The position numbers and the translations under genes were made by a program. Of a stretch of DNA of 64,000 nucleotides, positions 54,239 to 63,645 are shown piece after piece (positions within the stretch are counted from its first letter, which is position 1; each line of letters starts with the position of its first letter). Source of the DNA: Pseudoalteromonas luteoviolacea DSM 6061 (lineage in GTDB: Bacteria > Pseudomonadota > Gammaproteobacteria > Enterobacterales > Alteromonadaceae); contig NZ_AUYB01000128.1 of assembly GCF_001625655.1 (NCBI RefSeq), positions 1 through 64,000 on the forward strand, read 5' to 3'. The notes under the pieces are model-generated. The model worked only from the letters and a program-made list of their open reading frames with translations, had not been told where the DNA came from and did no database searches.

Positions 54239-54315
54239 GGAGTGGTAGTTCAGTTGGTTAGAATACCGGCCTGTCACGCCGGGGGTCGCGGGTTCGAGTC
54301 CCGTCCACTCCGCCA
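54239..54315 (+). tRNA. tRNA-Asp (GTC), copy 1 of 7
   Basis: A 77-base cloverleaf GGAGTGG ... CCACTCC with discriminator G and an encoded CCA. The anticodon loop CTGTCAC gives GTC. It is nearly identical to E. coli tRNA-Asp. Confidence 0.98.
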
Positions 54316-54341
54316 TTTAATTTTGTATTGCGATGTAAGCT

Positions 54342-54418
54342 GGAGTGGTAGTTCAGTTGGTTAGAATACCGGCCTGTCACGCCGGGGGTCGCGGGTTCGA
54401 GTCCCGTCCACTCCGCCA
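54342..54418 (+). tRNA. tRNA-Asp (GTC), copy 2 of 7
   Basis: An identical 77-base copy with anticodon GTC and an encoded CCA. The spacer to copy 1 is 26 bases. Confidence 0.98.
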
Positions 54419-54446
54419 ACCGCTTACATATGTGCATTACTTCTTT

Positions 54447-54523
54447 GGAGTGGTAGTTCAGTTGGTTAGAATACCGGCCTGTCACGCCGGGGGTCGCGGG
54501 TTCGAGTCCCGTCCACTCCGCCA
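54447..54523 (+). tRNA. tRNA-Asp (GTC), copy 3 of 7
   Basis: An identical copy with anticodon GTC and an encoded CCA. The spacer to copy 2 is 28 bases. Confidence 0.98.
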
Positions 54524-54552
54524 TCTATCAAAAGAAGTAAGCTAAATCACTT

Positions 54553-54629
54553 GGAGTGGTAGTTCAGTTGGTTAGAATACCGGCCTGTCACGCCGGGGGT
54601 CGCGGGTTCGAGTCCCGTCCACTCCGCCA
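54553..54629 (+). tRNA. tRNA-Asp (GTC), copy 4 of 7
   Basis: An identical copy with anticodon GTC and an encoded CCA. The spacer to copy 3 is 29 bases. Confidence 0.98.
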
Positions 54630-54678
54630 TTTGGCTTTTTAGTGTTTTAGCAAAAAAATATGACAATACGCTTACTGC

Positions 54679-54755
54679 GGAGTGGTAGTTCAGTTGGTTA
54701 GAATACCGGCCTGTCACGCCGGGGGTCGCGGGTTCGAGTCCCGTCCACTCCGCCA
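54679..54755 (+). tRNA. tRNA-Asp (GTC), copy 5 of 7
   Basis: An identical copy with anticodon GTC and an encoded CCA. The spacer to copy 4, at 49 bases, is the longest in the array. Confidence 0.98.
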
Positions 54756-54779
54756 TTTAGCGTAAAAAGATATCTCTGC

Positions 54780-54856
54780 GGAGTGGTAGTTCAGTTGGTT
54801 AGAATACCGGCCTGTCACGCCGGGGGTCGCGGGTTCGAGTCCCGTCCACTCCGCCA
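54780..54856 (+). tRNA. tRNA-Asp (GTC), copy 6 of 7
   Basis: An identical copy with anticodon GTC and an encoded CCA. The spacer to copy 5 is 24 bases. Confidence 0.98.
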
Positions 54857-54888
54857 TTTGATATCTTAAAGAACATATATACCACTGC

Positions 54889-54965
54889 GGAGTGGTAGTT
54901 CAGTTGGTTAGAATACCGGCCTGTCACGCCGGGGGTCGCGGGTTCGAGTCCCGTCCACTCCGCCA
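54889..54965 (+). tRNA. tRNA-Asp (GTC), copy 7 of 7
   Basis: The last identical copy, with anticodon GTC and an encoded CCA. I see no clear intrinsic terminator in the 210 bp between it and the convergent gene ending at 55176. Confidence 0.98.
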
Positions 54966-55175
54966 TTTCATGAAAGCTTCAAATTCTCTATTCATTTTAT
55001 TAAAAATTTCTCTCAAATAAATTTCTCTTTTTAGTTATCTTTGATGCTTTAGCGAGTTCGTTTTCTGTTCTGTTTTAGCTAGGTGTGCTGTTTGTTTGAT
55101 GTGGTCGCTATTATTGCTTGTCTATAACGCTGTAAAGGCGATGGGGAAATAGGGACCTTATAGCCCCTTTAAAGA

Positions 55176-56909
55176 TTACTTATTCCCGTGTATGGCTTGC
55201 ATGAGAGCTCTCAGGACTTGTTGATCACGCTCTTGTTTCAATAGTGGTTTAAGTTGTTCTATCACATCCTTTTTATGATTGCTTTGTTTGGCTACGGCGT
55301 TGATAGCAGCAACGCGCACTTCATTTCCTTGATGCTTTTGTGCAAACTTTAAGACATCCTCTACTTGGGCTTCACTGAGCTGATTATTGCCCATGGCAGA
55401 TAGTAACGCCTGCTTGGCTTTGCTGTTTGATTCTGTCTTCAATGACTTTTCAATATAGCTAAGGCTAACATCATTGGGCATTTTTCCGAGTGCTTGGGCG
55501 GCTGTAGCACGTAGCGTAGCATTGTTGTTGTCTAAAAATTTAGAAATGCTTTCTTGGTGTGTTGAATCTGCACTATTACCTAGTGCGTTTAACAGCGTTG
55601 CCTGTTTATACGTATCACGGGTGGTCACAAGCCTATCTGCCAGTGAGGCAGTTAATTGCTCTGCAAAATTACTATTAGCTTGATTCTTGGCAATAATGCC
55701 CATCACCATTAAAGCTGTTCGTGCCAACTTTGTATCAGTTTGAGTGAGTTCATCGCTGTCAATGTGGTCAAATAACTTGTCGATTAATGTCTCAGGCAGT
55801 GGCTGTTGTGCATATTTCAATGCCATTAAGCTTCGAAAGCGCTGGTTCTTATCTAATTCAGAGTCGAGGTATAGCGTGCCGAGTAACTCTTGAGCATAGA
55901 CAGAATCACTTTTACCGATCATTAACAGTAACCGGCTAAGCTGTTTATCCTCAAAGGCTTGCTGTTTAATTAAAGCATGCAATGAGGCAAGATAAATTTG
56001 ATTGTCGTATAGCAGTTGGAGTAACTCGTCGCTGGATAATGCTCGTAAATCTTGATTAAGTAGTAAAGCGCTAAAGGCTTTTTCGCTGCTTAGTGGTACG
56101 GGCAAAGGTTTCGGGTAAACACTTTCCACTGAGAGTTGTGGCCATTTATGAGGATCCATAGGCAGAGACATCAATGCAATATTTGTGGCAATGGGCTCAA
56201 GTTTAGAGACGTACTTTATGGTTTGGGTGACATCAATTCGGATGTCACCTTTATCACTTTCTACCCGTGTATTGTTGAGCCCGTTGAACCTTTCAATCCA
56301 GCACTCTGACGTGGTAAATGTAAAAGTGTCTTGTTTTATTTCAGGCTTTTTAAACGCGAATAATTGTGAGCCTTGCGTTGTCATAGTGTATTGCAGCTTA
56401 TGCTTTTCAATTGCACCATTTTCAAGCCTTTGATATCGAACTGTATAACGTCCTAAATTATCACTTTCTTCAATAATTTTGGGGCTTTGTAAATTATAAT
56501 TTTTTAGGTGCTCGATATGAAATTGCTGATAAATCGCTATCAGCTTTTGCTCATCTTCAGGCTTTAGTTTGGCGGCAAAGTGATAGCCTAAAATATCACC
56601 GGAGTGTAATGCAATTTTAATTGCAAATGGGACGCTGTAATAGCGGGCCTGAATATCAGTATCGTCCAAGATGAGTTTTGCTGAAGAAAGTTGCAGCCCA
56701 AGCCAATAAAACTTATCGCTCATCAGCAGAGGGCGATAAACCAGCTGCCCTGTTACGGATAAGCGGTTTTGGCTTGGGGTGTTCAGTGTTGTCATTTTGG
56801 TATTTGCATGCGTTGAAAAATCGCCCCAGCGCGCACAGTCTTGGCTGGCACTGACACTGCCAAAAGGCAGCATCAGTGTGCAAAGTAATGGTGGAATAAC
56901 CCGATTCAT
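55176..56909 (-). CDS. Exported HEAT-repeat protein with lipid-transfer (vitellogenin N)-like start
   Basis: A 577-residue protein with a signal peptide (MNRVIPPLLCTLMLPFGSVS). The N-terminal half (about 25-240) is beta-rich: VTGQLVYRPLLMSDKFYWLG, PFAIKIALHSGDILGYHFA, then YTVRYQRLENGAIEKHKLQY. The C-terminal half (about 290-577) is a helical superhelix with HEAT-like units (LRATAAQALGKMPND, VRVAAINAVAKQS). A beta-barrel followed by an alpha-helical superhelix is the layout of the vitellogenin/apolipoprotein B N-terminal module; the resemblance is by eye only. It lies 11 bp after the lipoprotein gene 56921-58855 and is co-transcribed with it. The function is unknown. Confidence 0.75.
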   Translation of the reverse strand: MNRVIPPLLCTLMLPFGSVSASQDCARWGDFSTHANTKMTTLNTPSQNRLSVTGQLVYRPLLMSDKFYWLGLQLSSAKLILDDTDIQARYYSVPFAIKIALHSGDILGYHFAAKLKPEDEQKLIAIYQQFHIEHLKNYNLQSPKIIEESDNLGRYTVRYQRLENGAIEKHKLQYTMTTQGSQLFAFKKPEIKQDTFTFTTSECWIERFNGLNNTRVESDKGDIRIDVTQTIKYVSKLEPIATNIALMSLPMDPHKWPQLSVESVYPKPLPVPLSSEKAFSALLLNQDLRALSSDELLQLLYDNQIYLASLHALIKQQAFEDKQLSRLLLMIGKSDSVYAQELLGTLYLDSELDKNQRFRSLMALKYAQQPLPETLIDKLFDHIDSDELTQTDTKLARTALMVMGIIAKNQANSNFAEQLTASLADRLVTTRDTYKQATLLNALGNSADSTHQESISKFLDNNNATLRATAAQALGKMPNDVSLSYIEKSLKTESNSKAKQALLSAMGNNQLSEAQVEDVLKFAQKHQGNEVRVAAINAVAKQSNHKKDVIEQLKPLLKQERDQQVLRALMQAIHGNK

Positions 56910-56920
56910 ACTTTACTCAA

Positions 56921-58855
56921 TTAAAATTTGAAGCTATCGCTATAATCTAGCATTTGCCATGTCTTATTATACAGGGCACCCGTATCATAAAGAGTCTTCG
57001 TTGCTGTTTTGGTTGGAAATGAACAGCAGAACTCATAACCTGGATATTTAACCCAAAGGTATAGCTCACCTTCTATGGCTTTCATGTGGTTACTAATATC
57101 GATGCCATAGCTGATCTCAGAATCACTGATCGCTTTACTTATATCGGTGTACGCTGTCGCCGACAAGGTTTCAGAAATAATGAGGAAATCAATACCAATG
57201 CCACCACTGGCAATTAGCAAATCGATACCTGCTGTAGCATATGCATCTAAGCTTGCTGTGAGCACGTCACCACCAATGCTAAAGCGTTGCTCTTCATATT
57301 TTAGTTCTGTGCCAACACCCACTTCACCTTTAACGCCTGCTGATACGCTGACAGGCACAATCGCAATGGTAAATGTGGCAGAAAATAGCTTCTGTTCTTC
57401 ACTCCAGTCATGTGTGTAGCTTTCATCAAGTGCAGTTACCGAGTCTGAATCAGCAATCAGTGAGTTGCCGAGAAATGATACTCCCATTGCATAGCTGAGT
57501 GTGCCGTTAGCACCATCTGCAATACCACTGGCTCCTGCAGAGAAAAGGTCGACACTGTCATCAAACATGTATAGATCAAACCCACCACCTGTGGATGCCC
57601 ATGCATAGCCGCCATCGGTCGCTTTTAGGATTATCAGTGATAAAAAGCTAGGCACAACGGCTACTTTTGACTTGTCACCATAGGTATTACCAAACAAGTC
57701 TAAGAGTACAAACTGTTCGTCGGTTTGCTGCGACAACGTTAGGCTTAAATCCTGTGTTGGTGCTGCACTGCGAGATGCTCTGTTTGCGGTGTTATTGTCT
57801 GACAAGCTAGGTAAATTGTGCTTTGCAAGCAGTTCATCACTTGGTGTTGTATCTTGATACAAGCTGTAGGGCACGTCGATGGTGAGAGTATTGTTATTGG
57901 TATTCGCTTCTTCAAACTCCGAAGTATCATGCAGGGCAAAACGAATTTGTAGTGTGTTGTCACTCGAATTTGGATCAAACGCTTGTTGAATCTTATGCAG
58001 TAATACGCCGTTTATTGCAATGTCATAAGGAAAATAATGACTTTGCTCAAATTGAGAAAATGAGATGTGCATTTTCTCTGCGTAATGGTCTTTGCCTTCT
58101 TGCCAAAAGTGCGCAGTGTAAGATTGCTCATCAACGATAATTTCTGCTGTAACTTCAGCTACGTTCGCTGTATTACCAAATTTACTGGCATCGAGATGGC
58201 CTATTATATCAGAGCGTTTTTGGTTAGGTTGGCCTTCAGAGGTTGTTTCCCTTTGACCAATGTCTGGAAACATCGCAAAACCGTCACCGACCACTGCTCT
58301 ATCAAGTACAAAGTCATGGAAGTGAGCAGCATCAACTGTCACAGCTGCATAAGTCGTTAAATCATTGCTGTCATGACCTCGTGAACGGTTATCGGATAGT
58401 TCGGCTTCATTTGGGATGATCTTCGCGCTATCTACGTAAGCGGCGATCAAAAACTCGCCGCTCGGCATTTGCTCATTGGGAAACATGAGTGTCGCAGATA
58501 GATTCTGTACACCAGATTGCAACTGCTCAATGTAGTGAGTTCCCAAGTTAAAGCCTTCAGGTTGATCTTCAGTTTCAAGCTGTGCGACCTTTTCTTTCGG
58601 AATAGCCATAAAGGTGACACCGATATGTTGGGTGTCTAGCAGTGTTGACTCTATGGAAAACTCCAGAGAAATTGGCTGACCAGGCTGATATAAGGTTTGC
58701 GCGGGCGTTTTAATTTCAGTGAGTGCTACGTTGGGCACTTGTGTTGCTTCAGCAGGTGGGGTTGGATCTGCAATTTCAATATTACTGTCACTGCCATCGA
58801 AGCAAGCAGTGAGTAGTAAAGGCATGGCTAATGCTAAATACTTAGAGCGCATCAT
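56921..58855 (-). CDS. Large secreted lipoprotein, partner of the HEAT-repeat protein
   Basis: A 644-residue lipoprotein (lipobox LLTAC, followed by FDGSDSN, which does not have Asp at +2, so outer-membrane sorting is likely). Regions: a CARDB-like beta-sandwich (about 40-200, TPAQTLYQPGQPISLEFSIE), another sandwich (about 230-340, LQIRFALHDTSEFEEANTNN), and a C-terminal region of long amphipathic strands (about 490-600, VPVSVSAGVKGEVGVG and YATAGIDLLIASGGIGIDFL). Its final segment contains a double cysteine (EFCCSF). I do not recognise a family. The very apolar strands could form a lipid-lined surface, which would suit the neighbouring lipid-transfer-like protein; this is inference. Confidence 0.7.
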   Translation of the reverse strand: MMRSKYLALAMPLLLTACFDGSDSNIEIADPTPPAEATQVPNVALTEIKTPAQTLYQPGQPISLEFSIESTLLDTQHIGVTFMAIPKEKVAQLETEDQPEGFNLGTHYIEQLQSGVQNLSATLMFPNEQMPSGEFLIAAYVDSAKIIPNEAELSDNRSRGHDSNDLTTYAAVTVDAAHFHDFVLDRAVVGDGFAMFPDIGQRETTSEGQPNQKRSDIIGHLDASKFGNTANVAEVTAEIIVDEQSYTAHFWQEGKDHYAEKMHISFSQFEQSHYFPYDIAINGVLLHKIQQAFDPNSSDNTLQIRFALHDTSEFEEANTNNNTLTIDVPYSLYQDTTPSDELLAKHNLPSLSDNNTANRASRSAAPTQDLSLTLSQQTDEQFVLLDLFGNTYGDKSKVAVVPSFLSLIILKATDGGYAWASTGGGFDLYMFDDSVDLFSAGASGIADGANGTLSYAMGVSFLGNSLIADSDSVTALDESYTHDWSEEQKLFSATFTIAIVPVSVSAGVKGEVGVGTELKYEEQRFSIGGDVLTASLDAYATAGIDLLIASGGIGIDFLIISETLSATAYTDISKAISDSEISYGIDISNHMKAIEGELYLWVKYPGYEFCCSFPTKTATKTLYDTGALYNKTWQMLDYSDSFKF

Positions 58856-59068
58856 ATAAATTTCACCGTTTTTTGTTATGTCGAGGCGTTTTTATCATTA
58901 AAAAGTGTAATGATTGTGGAGCAGAATAAGAAACTAGGTATTTATTATTTAGATGAATAAAATAACGCCACGCTTATTCCTTCAATTGGACCATTATTGA
59001 GGGGGTTAATACGTTTGAAATACCAGCGTACCATAGCGGTAGTGCTGGTTTGATTGGAGCTGAAGCAG

Positions 59069-61135
59069 TTACTGTGTCAAAGGTTTAATTAGCTTGATGT
59101 CGGATTCAACAGATTCCATTTTCGCTACAAGCAGTGCACCATCAGGCGCAATATCATAGTGCCAAATCAAAGGCTCTTTTTTAATATTAGTGACTTCAAA
59201 GGGAGCTGAAAGGGACGCTTTCCAAATCAGGTCTGTTTTAGACCAAGATGATTGCCAATAAAGTTGCCCATTTTTCAGTCTAGGGTTTCTTATCATATTG
59301 ACTGCTTCGTCTGGCAGCTCGGCTAACAGTTGTTTTTGCTTATGGAAATTGATCAATGAATCGGCACGATATAACTTTCCGTCTTCAACCACTATCCAGC
59401 TTTTTTCTTCAACATGGTAGGTGATAAACTCAGACTCAAACTTGGTTTTGCTGAGCAGGTGGCCATCTAAATTGAATGTGTTTACATGCACGCCGTCACT
59501 CGACCAAAGAGTTTGATTATTACGCCACCCAAACTGTTTAAGCGGTTTTTGATGTTGGCTGTGGAAACTTGTCAATACATCATTCCTGTCGTACAAAACC
59601 AACAAACGATCCCGATTAGCCAAAATTTTACTTAGTTTAGGATCCCAAGCTAGAAAGTCGACGTACTCATACCCTTTATGAAAAGAAAGCTGCTTCACCT
59701 GATTGCCCGTGTGCAAATAAATTTCGCAGTAACCAGTTCGGCGGGACATAAAGACCGTCTCTCCTAGTTTGTTGGTGACTGGCAAGTAATCGTAACTGGA
59801 GCTGGAAAAAATGGGTAAGTTATACTCATCGCGTATATTAACTTGCCAGCTTTCTGCTGCTGTATATATGTCACCTTTTTTATCTACGGACAGGCTCGAA
59901 AACATCCCTTGTGTCGTTGCAAATATTGGGTAAGTTTGGCCACTGCGATATTTTCCTATTAGGTTGTGATGAGCGCTGCCATCATTACTGATAATACTTT
60001 GTTGTGCGGGATCAAAATTAAATAGCCAAAGCGGAAAATGCCATGTCATATGCACTTTGCCATCCAGTGAAACCAGTCTTGACTGAAAGGTGTCGTCCAC
60101 AATCAAATAGTAGATTTGATCTTCCCAAGCGCGAACTGCACCGACGTACCTTTCACTAGATTGCATAGGTAAGGGAATTTTTACGAGCTGGTTGGATTCA
60201 TGTCTATACAAATATGCTCTATTTCCATGTCTATTCGTAATTGTAAGCACTAACTCATCGTTGGATTTCCAAGACGGGGCTGTTACTAAGTGGCAGGGAA
60301 TTGGCTGGCTACTATGTAAAATAGACGCAGAACTATCACTAATGTGCAAAATGCATGCATCTTGTAAATATTGCCAAAATGCGAGCTTTTCTTCGTTAGG
60401 ATGCCATGTGGGATGAGCGATACGAGTATCAAAAGTTTGTTTAAATCTTTTGTTGCCTGATTTGTCAGTTATTTCCAGGGTGTTGAATTTTTCTACGTAG
60501 GCCAATAAATCTTTGTCTTGGTGTGCTGCGATGTTGAACTCTACGCCTAGATCGTAAGTAATATCATGTCTTTCATAATTCGGCGGTAACACACTTGAGG
60601 GCGTTGTAGAAAAAAAAGCAATTGCGCTAAAGCACGCTCCTGTTGCAAATAGCAGCGACCAGCAGTGCTTGAATAGTTTGGCTTTGATACCAGCAAACAT
60701 TGAATTGGATACAACGGTGTCTCTCACCACCATAGGCTTCGTTTGTGTTACCGGCGCCGTTTGTGCAGGCTCGATATTGATGTCAGGTAAAAACAGATAG
60801 CCCTTTTTCGGGACTGTTTTGATGTAAATAGGACTGCGCGCATTGTCTTTAAGCTCTTTGCGGAGTTTCGTTAGCAATTGATAGAGGCTATTTGCTTCTA
60901 CGATGGTATTTGGCCAGAGCGCCTCATTGAGTTTCTCTCTACTGATAACCTGCCCATGTTGTGTGAGTAAAATAGTCAGTAATCTTGCAACTTGAGGTTC
61001 AAGCTTACTGGTTGTTTTTGTTTGCGCATTCCAAAGTTCATCTTTTTCTGCATCAAAGCACCAATGTAAAAAGCGAAAGCGTGTAGGTGCTTTTTCGTGT
61101 GCAACGTGTGAGGAATTTGGTTGAGCGGGACTCAC
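59069..61135 (-). CDS. Second CadC-like membrane transcriptional regulator
   Basis: A 688-residue one-component regulator. The winged helix (about 20-115) shows LEPQVARLLTILLTQHGQVI, SREKLNEALWPNTIVEANSL and IYIKTVPKKGYLFLPD. A membrane helix (about 155-175, HCWSLLFATGACFSAIAFF) is followed by a propeller-like periplasmic region (about 195-688). GTG start at 61135 with AGGAGG 6 bases upstream. It is paralogous in layout to the 44911-46962 regulator but differs in sequence. The divergent neighbour at 61309 encodes a DUF5916 outer-membrane protein, a likely target. The signal is unknown. Confidence 0.87.
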   Translation of the reverse strand: MSPAQPNSSHVAHEKAPTRFRFLHWCFDAEKDELWNAQTKTTSKLEPQVARLLTILLTQHGQVISREKLNEALWPNTIVEANSLYQLLTKLRKELKDNARSPIYIKTVPKKGYLFLPDINIEPAQTAPVTQTKPMVVRDTVVSNSMFAGIKAKLFKHCWSLLFATGACFSAIAFFSTTPSSVLPPNYERHDITYDLGVEFNIAAHQDKDLLAYVEKFNTLEITDKSGNKRFKQTFDTRIAHPTWHPNEEKLAFWQYLQDACILHISDSSASILHSSQPIPCHLVTAPSWKSNDELVLTITNRHGNRAYLYRHESNQLVKIPLPMQSSERYVGAVRAWEDQIYYLIVDDTFQSRLVSLDGKVHMTWHFPLWLFNFDPAQQSIISNDGSAHHNLIGKYRSGQTYPIFATTQGMFSSLSVDKKGDIYTAAESWQVNIRDEYNLPIFSSSSYDYLPVTNKLGETVFMSRRTGYCEIYLHTGNQVKQLSFHKGYEYVDFLAWDPKLSKILANRDRLLVLYDRNDVLTSFHSQHQKPLKQFGWRNNQTLWSSDGVHVNTFNLDGHLLSKTKFESEFITYHVEEKSWIVVEDGKLYRADSLINFHKQKQLLAELPDEAVNMIRNPRLKNGQLYWQSSWSKTDLIWKASLSAPFEVTNIKKEPLIWHYDIAPDGALLVAKMESVESDIKLIKPLTQ

Positions 61136-61308
61136 GCGGGCCTCCTGCCAAGTTTGTTAACAATATAGGTTCACTTAAAGGTAACGAGCTTCAGAGTAAA
61201 GTCAATATTATTCAGCTTTATTACACCATTCTTCAGATAAAAATAAGCTTTTCACTTCATTATTTTTGCTTAAGTAACAATGTTATAGATTCTTTTTGGA
61301 GTTGTAAG

Positions 61309-63558
61309 ATGAGCATGTTTAAGCAAGTTTTCAGTGCTTTAGGGTTACTAGTAGGGTCGACACTTAGTTATGCCGATGTAATACATATTGACGGCAAATT
61401 AGATGAACCGGCTTGGCAGTCTGCCACCGACTTTACGACTTTTTATCAGGTAGTCCCGGCGACGCATGAAGCCAATGAAAATAAGGTCAATGCGAAAGTG
61501 TTGGCGAGTGAAGAAGGGGTTTATATTGGTATTGTAAATTTTCAACCAATAGGGCAAAGGAAAAAGCAATTCAATCTGCAAGATGGCTTTATGCAAGGTG
61601 AGTTCAATCGCGTGTATCTAGACTTTTCGGGGGATGGCAGCGGTGCGTATTTGTTTGCAACTACGCTTGGAGGCGGAAAACAAGATGCCGTCGTCACACC
61701 TCAACGGACCACCGACACGGACTGGGATGGTGATTGGGAAAGCGCTTTTTACGAACACTCAGAATATTGGTCCAATGAAATTTTTGTGCCATGGGACAGC
61801 GTTTCATTTTCGACTAAATTGGATGCTAAAGGGGATGCAATAATCGGTGTTGGCATTCAACTATATGATTTAAAATCTAATAATATCTTTTCTAACCAGA
61901 AGCAGACCATTGGCAACAGTGATTTTTTTCTAAACATGCCAAAAATTGAGGTTTCAATTCCACAGCAAAGTCAGCTTAATTTTGTTCCGTATGTGAGCTA
62001 TCAACATCATTTTGAACCTCGCCAAGATAAAACTCATGAGTCGGATGTAGGCTTTGATTTGTTTTATAAACCCACTCACAATCAGACATTGTCCTTTGCC
62101 GTTAACCCCGATTTTGCGCAAGTAGACAGTGATGATGTGGATGTAAATTACTCAGCTGTCGAAACGCTGCGTACCGACAAGCGGCCATTCTTTACTCAGG
62201 ACCTCAGCGTATTTAGCATCAGCGCCTTGCAAGATACAAAACTGATTCATACTCGAAGAATAGGCGCAGGTAGTGATGATAAACGAACATTAATTACACC
62301 AATTGATGCCGCCGTGCGATTTGTACATCAGGGAAAAAGAGCGCAATGGGGGGCTTTTGCAGTAAAGGAAAATAGCCTAGACAGCGGCGCTGGTAAAGAC
62401 TTTTACGCGGGGAGATTTAGTTACCGTGAAGCAAATTGGCAATCTGGAATATTGGCGACTTATGTTGAAAGGCCATTTCTAAATCGAAAGGCAAAAAGCT
62501 TAGCGTGGGATAGTCAATATCAAGATGATAGGTGGTCCATACAAAGTGCGGTGCTCATGAGTCAAATTGATAACCTTACTTCACAAACTGGAAATGGGTT
62601 ATCCATTAATGTGGGATATCAATTCACGCCCAATACACAATTAGAAGGGCAGTTTTTGCGCCTAAACCGGCATTTTGATAATAGAGACATGGGCTATATG
62701 AAGCGCAATGATTGGCAGTATTCTAAGTTGTCATACAATCATGCCGTCAACGTTGGTAATGACTGGCTGACAAGAATCAAACATACCTTAGATATCAGTT
62801 ATGAAGCTAATTCTGAAGGACTGAAGCTGCCTGCACGCCAAGGCTACAGGGCACAACTGATGTTGAACAACGGCTCCCAGTGGACCTTCCATTTAGATAC
62901 AGTGCGTTCTGGCTGGCAAGATAACATAGGGGCCAATAGCGCTCCCTTTGTTCAACCTAGCGCGCTGGAAACCCGAGTGTTATATCAAAGTCCATTTACT
63001 GGAGAATTCAGTTGGGCTGCGAGTCTGGAACTGGATCAAGAAGGTCTGAGTGGGGATGCAATACAATTGGCACTAGATATGACCTGGATGCCTCATGCAA
63101 ATTGGAACATCAAATTTAATAATTACTTTCGTGAAGGTGATGGTTGGTTAGTCGCTACACAACAAAATCAATTGTCTGAGTACGATAGAACTCTGTTTAT
63201 TAATACATTAGAAGCAAGTGCACTGATTGCAGATAACTTGGAGTTCTCTGGTACGTTACAGTGGTCAGTGCTCGAGGCTCGAACGAAAGGGGTTTATGAC
63301 ATTGAAAATACTGGGTTACGTAAAAATACGGGCTTAGATACGAGCTTTGAAGACACGCGTCTCATGTCGCAATTTAAGTTGCGTTACCGAATGGGGGCCT
63401 ATTCAGACATTTACTTGGTTTATCGTCGAGGTGGTGCGCATCAGGAACGATTAGAAGAAAATCGCGTTGGTCAGCAGTCTTGGTTAGAAAGCGCCAAAGC
63501 TAACTGGACTGATCCAATCGAAAACAGCGTTATCTTCAAAGTTCGCTATTTGTTTTAG
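61309..63558 (+). CDS. DUF5916 outer-membrane protein with N-terminal CBM9-like domain
   Basis: A 749-residue exported protein from the ATG at 61309 (MSMFKQVFSALGLLVGSTLS ... YADV), chosen because GGAG lies 7 bases upstream and a signal peptide follows; the open frame extends 74 codons further upstream without support. The N-terminal domain (about 25-210) resembles CBM9-like domains (IHIDGKLDEPAWQSA, VYLDFSGDG, EIFVPWDSV). The rest is a DUF5916 beta-barrel with NPDFAQVDSDDVDVNYSAVE, TLRTDKRPFFTQDL and a C-terminal aromatic VRYLF. Family members occur widely in marine Bacteroidetes and gammaproteobacteria; the role, perhaps glycan or peptide handling at the surface, is not established. Confidence 0.88.
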   Translation: MSMFKQVFSALGLLVGSTLSYADVIHIDGKLDEPAWQSATDFTTFYQVVPATHEANENKVNAKVLASEEGVYIGIVNFQPIGQRKKQFNLQDGFMQGEFNRVYLDFSGDGSGAYLFATTLGGGKQDAVVTPQRTTDTDWDGDWESAFYEHSEYWSNEIFVPWDSVSFSTKLDAKGDAIIGVGIQLYDLKSNNIFSNQKQTIGNSDFFLNMPKIEVSIPQQSQLNFVPYVSYQHHFEPRQDKTHESDVGFDLFYKPTHNQTLSFAVNPDFAQVDSDDVDVNYSAVETLRTDKRPFFTQDLSVFSISALQDTKLIHTRRIGAGSDDKRTLITPIDAAVRFVHQGKRAQWGAFAVKENSLDSGAGKDFYAGRFSYREANWQSGILATYVERPFLNRKAKSLAWDSQYQDDRWSIQSAVLMSQIDNLTSQTGNGLSINVGYQFTPNTQLEGQFLRLNRHFDNRDMGYMKRNDWQYSKLSYNHAVNVGNDWLTRIKHTLDISYEANSEGLKLPARQGYRAQLMLNNGSQWTFHLDTVRSGWQDNIGANSAPFVQPSALETRVLYQSPFTGEFSWAASLELDQEGLSGDAIQLALDMTWMPHANWNIKFNNYFREGDGWLVATQQNQLSEYDRTLFINTLEASALIADNLEFSGTLQWSVLEARTKGVYDIENTGLRKNTGLDTSFEDTRLMSQFKLRYRMGAYSDIYLVYRRGGAHQERLEENRVGQQSWLESAKANWTDPIENSVIFKVRYLF

Positions 63559-63645
63559 ACGTAAATGAGTATTGGCGGTGAATAAATCTCAATTCACAAC
63601 CGTAAAGATGCGCTGCATACTAAAATTTTAATACAGGGAATGAGC

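Noticed and set aside
54258-54756. Open frames across the tRNA-Asp array, including minus-strand frames with the recurring peptide AEWTGLEPATPGVTGRYSNQ
   Set aside because: They are translations of tRNA-Asp genes and their antisense; this peptide is a familiar false annotation.
61087-61308. 74-codon N-terminal extension of the DUF5916 protein
   Set aside because: It overlaps the start of the divergent regulator gene, shows no similarity, and the ATG at 61309 has a good ribosome binding site and a signal peptide.
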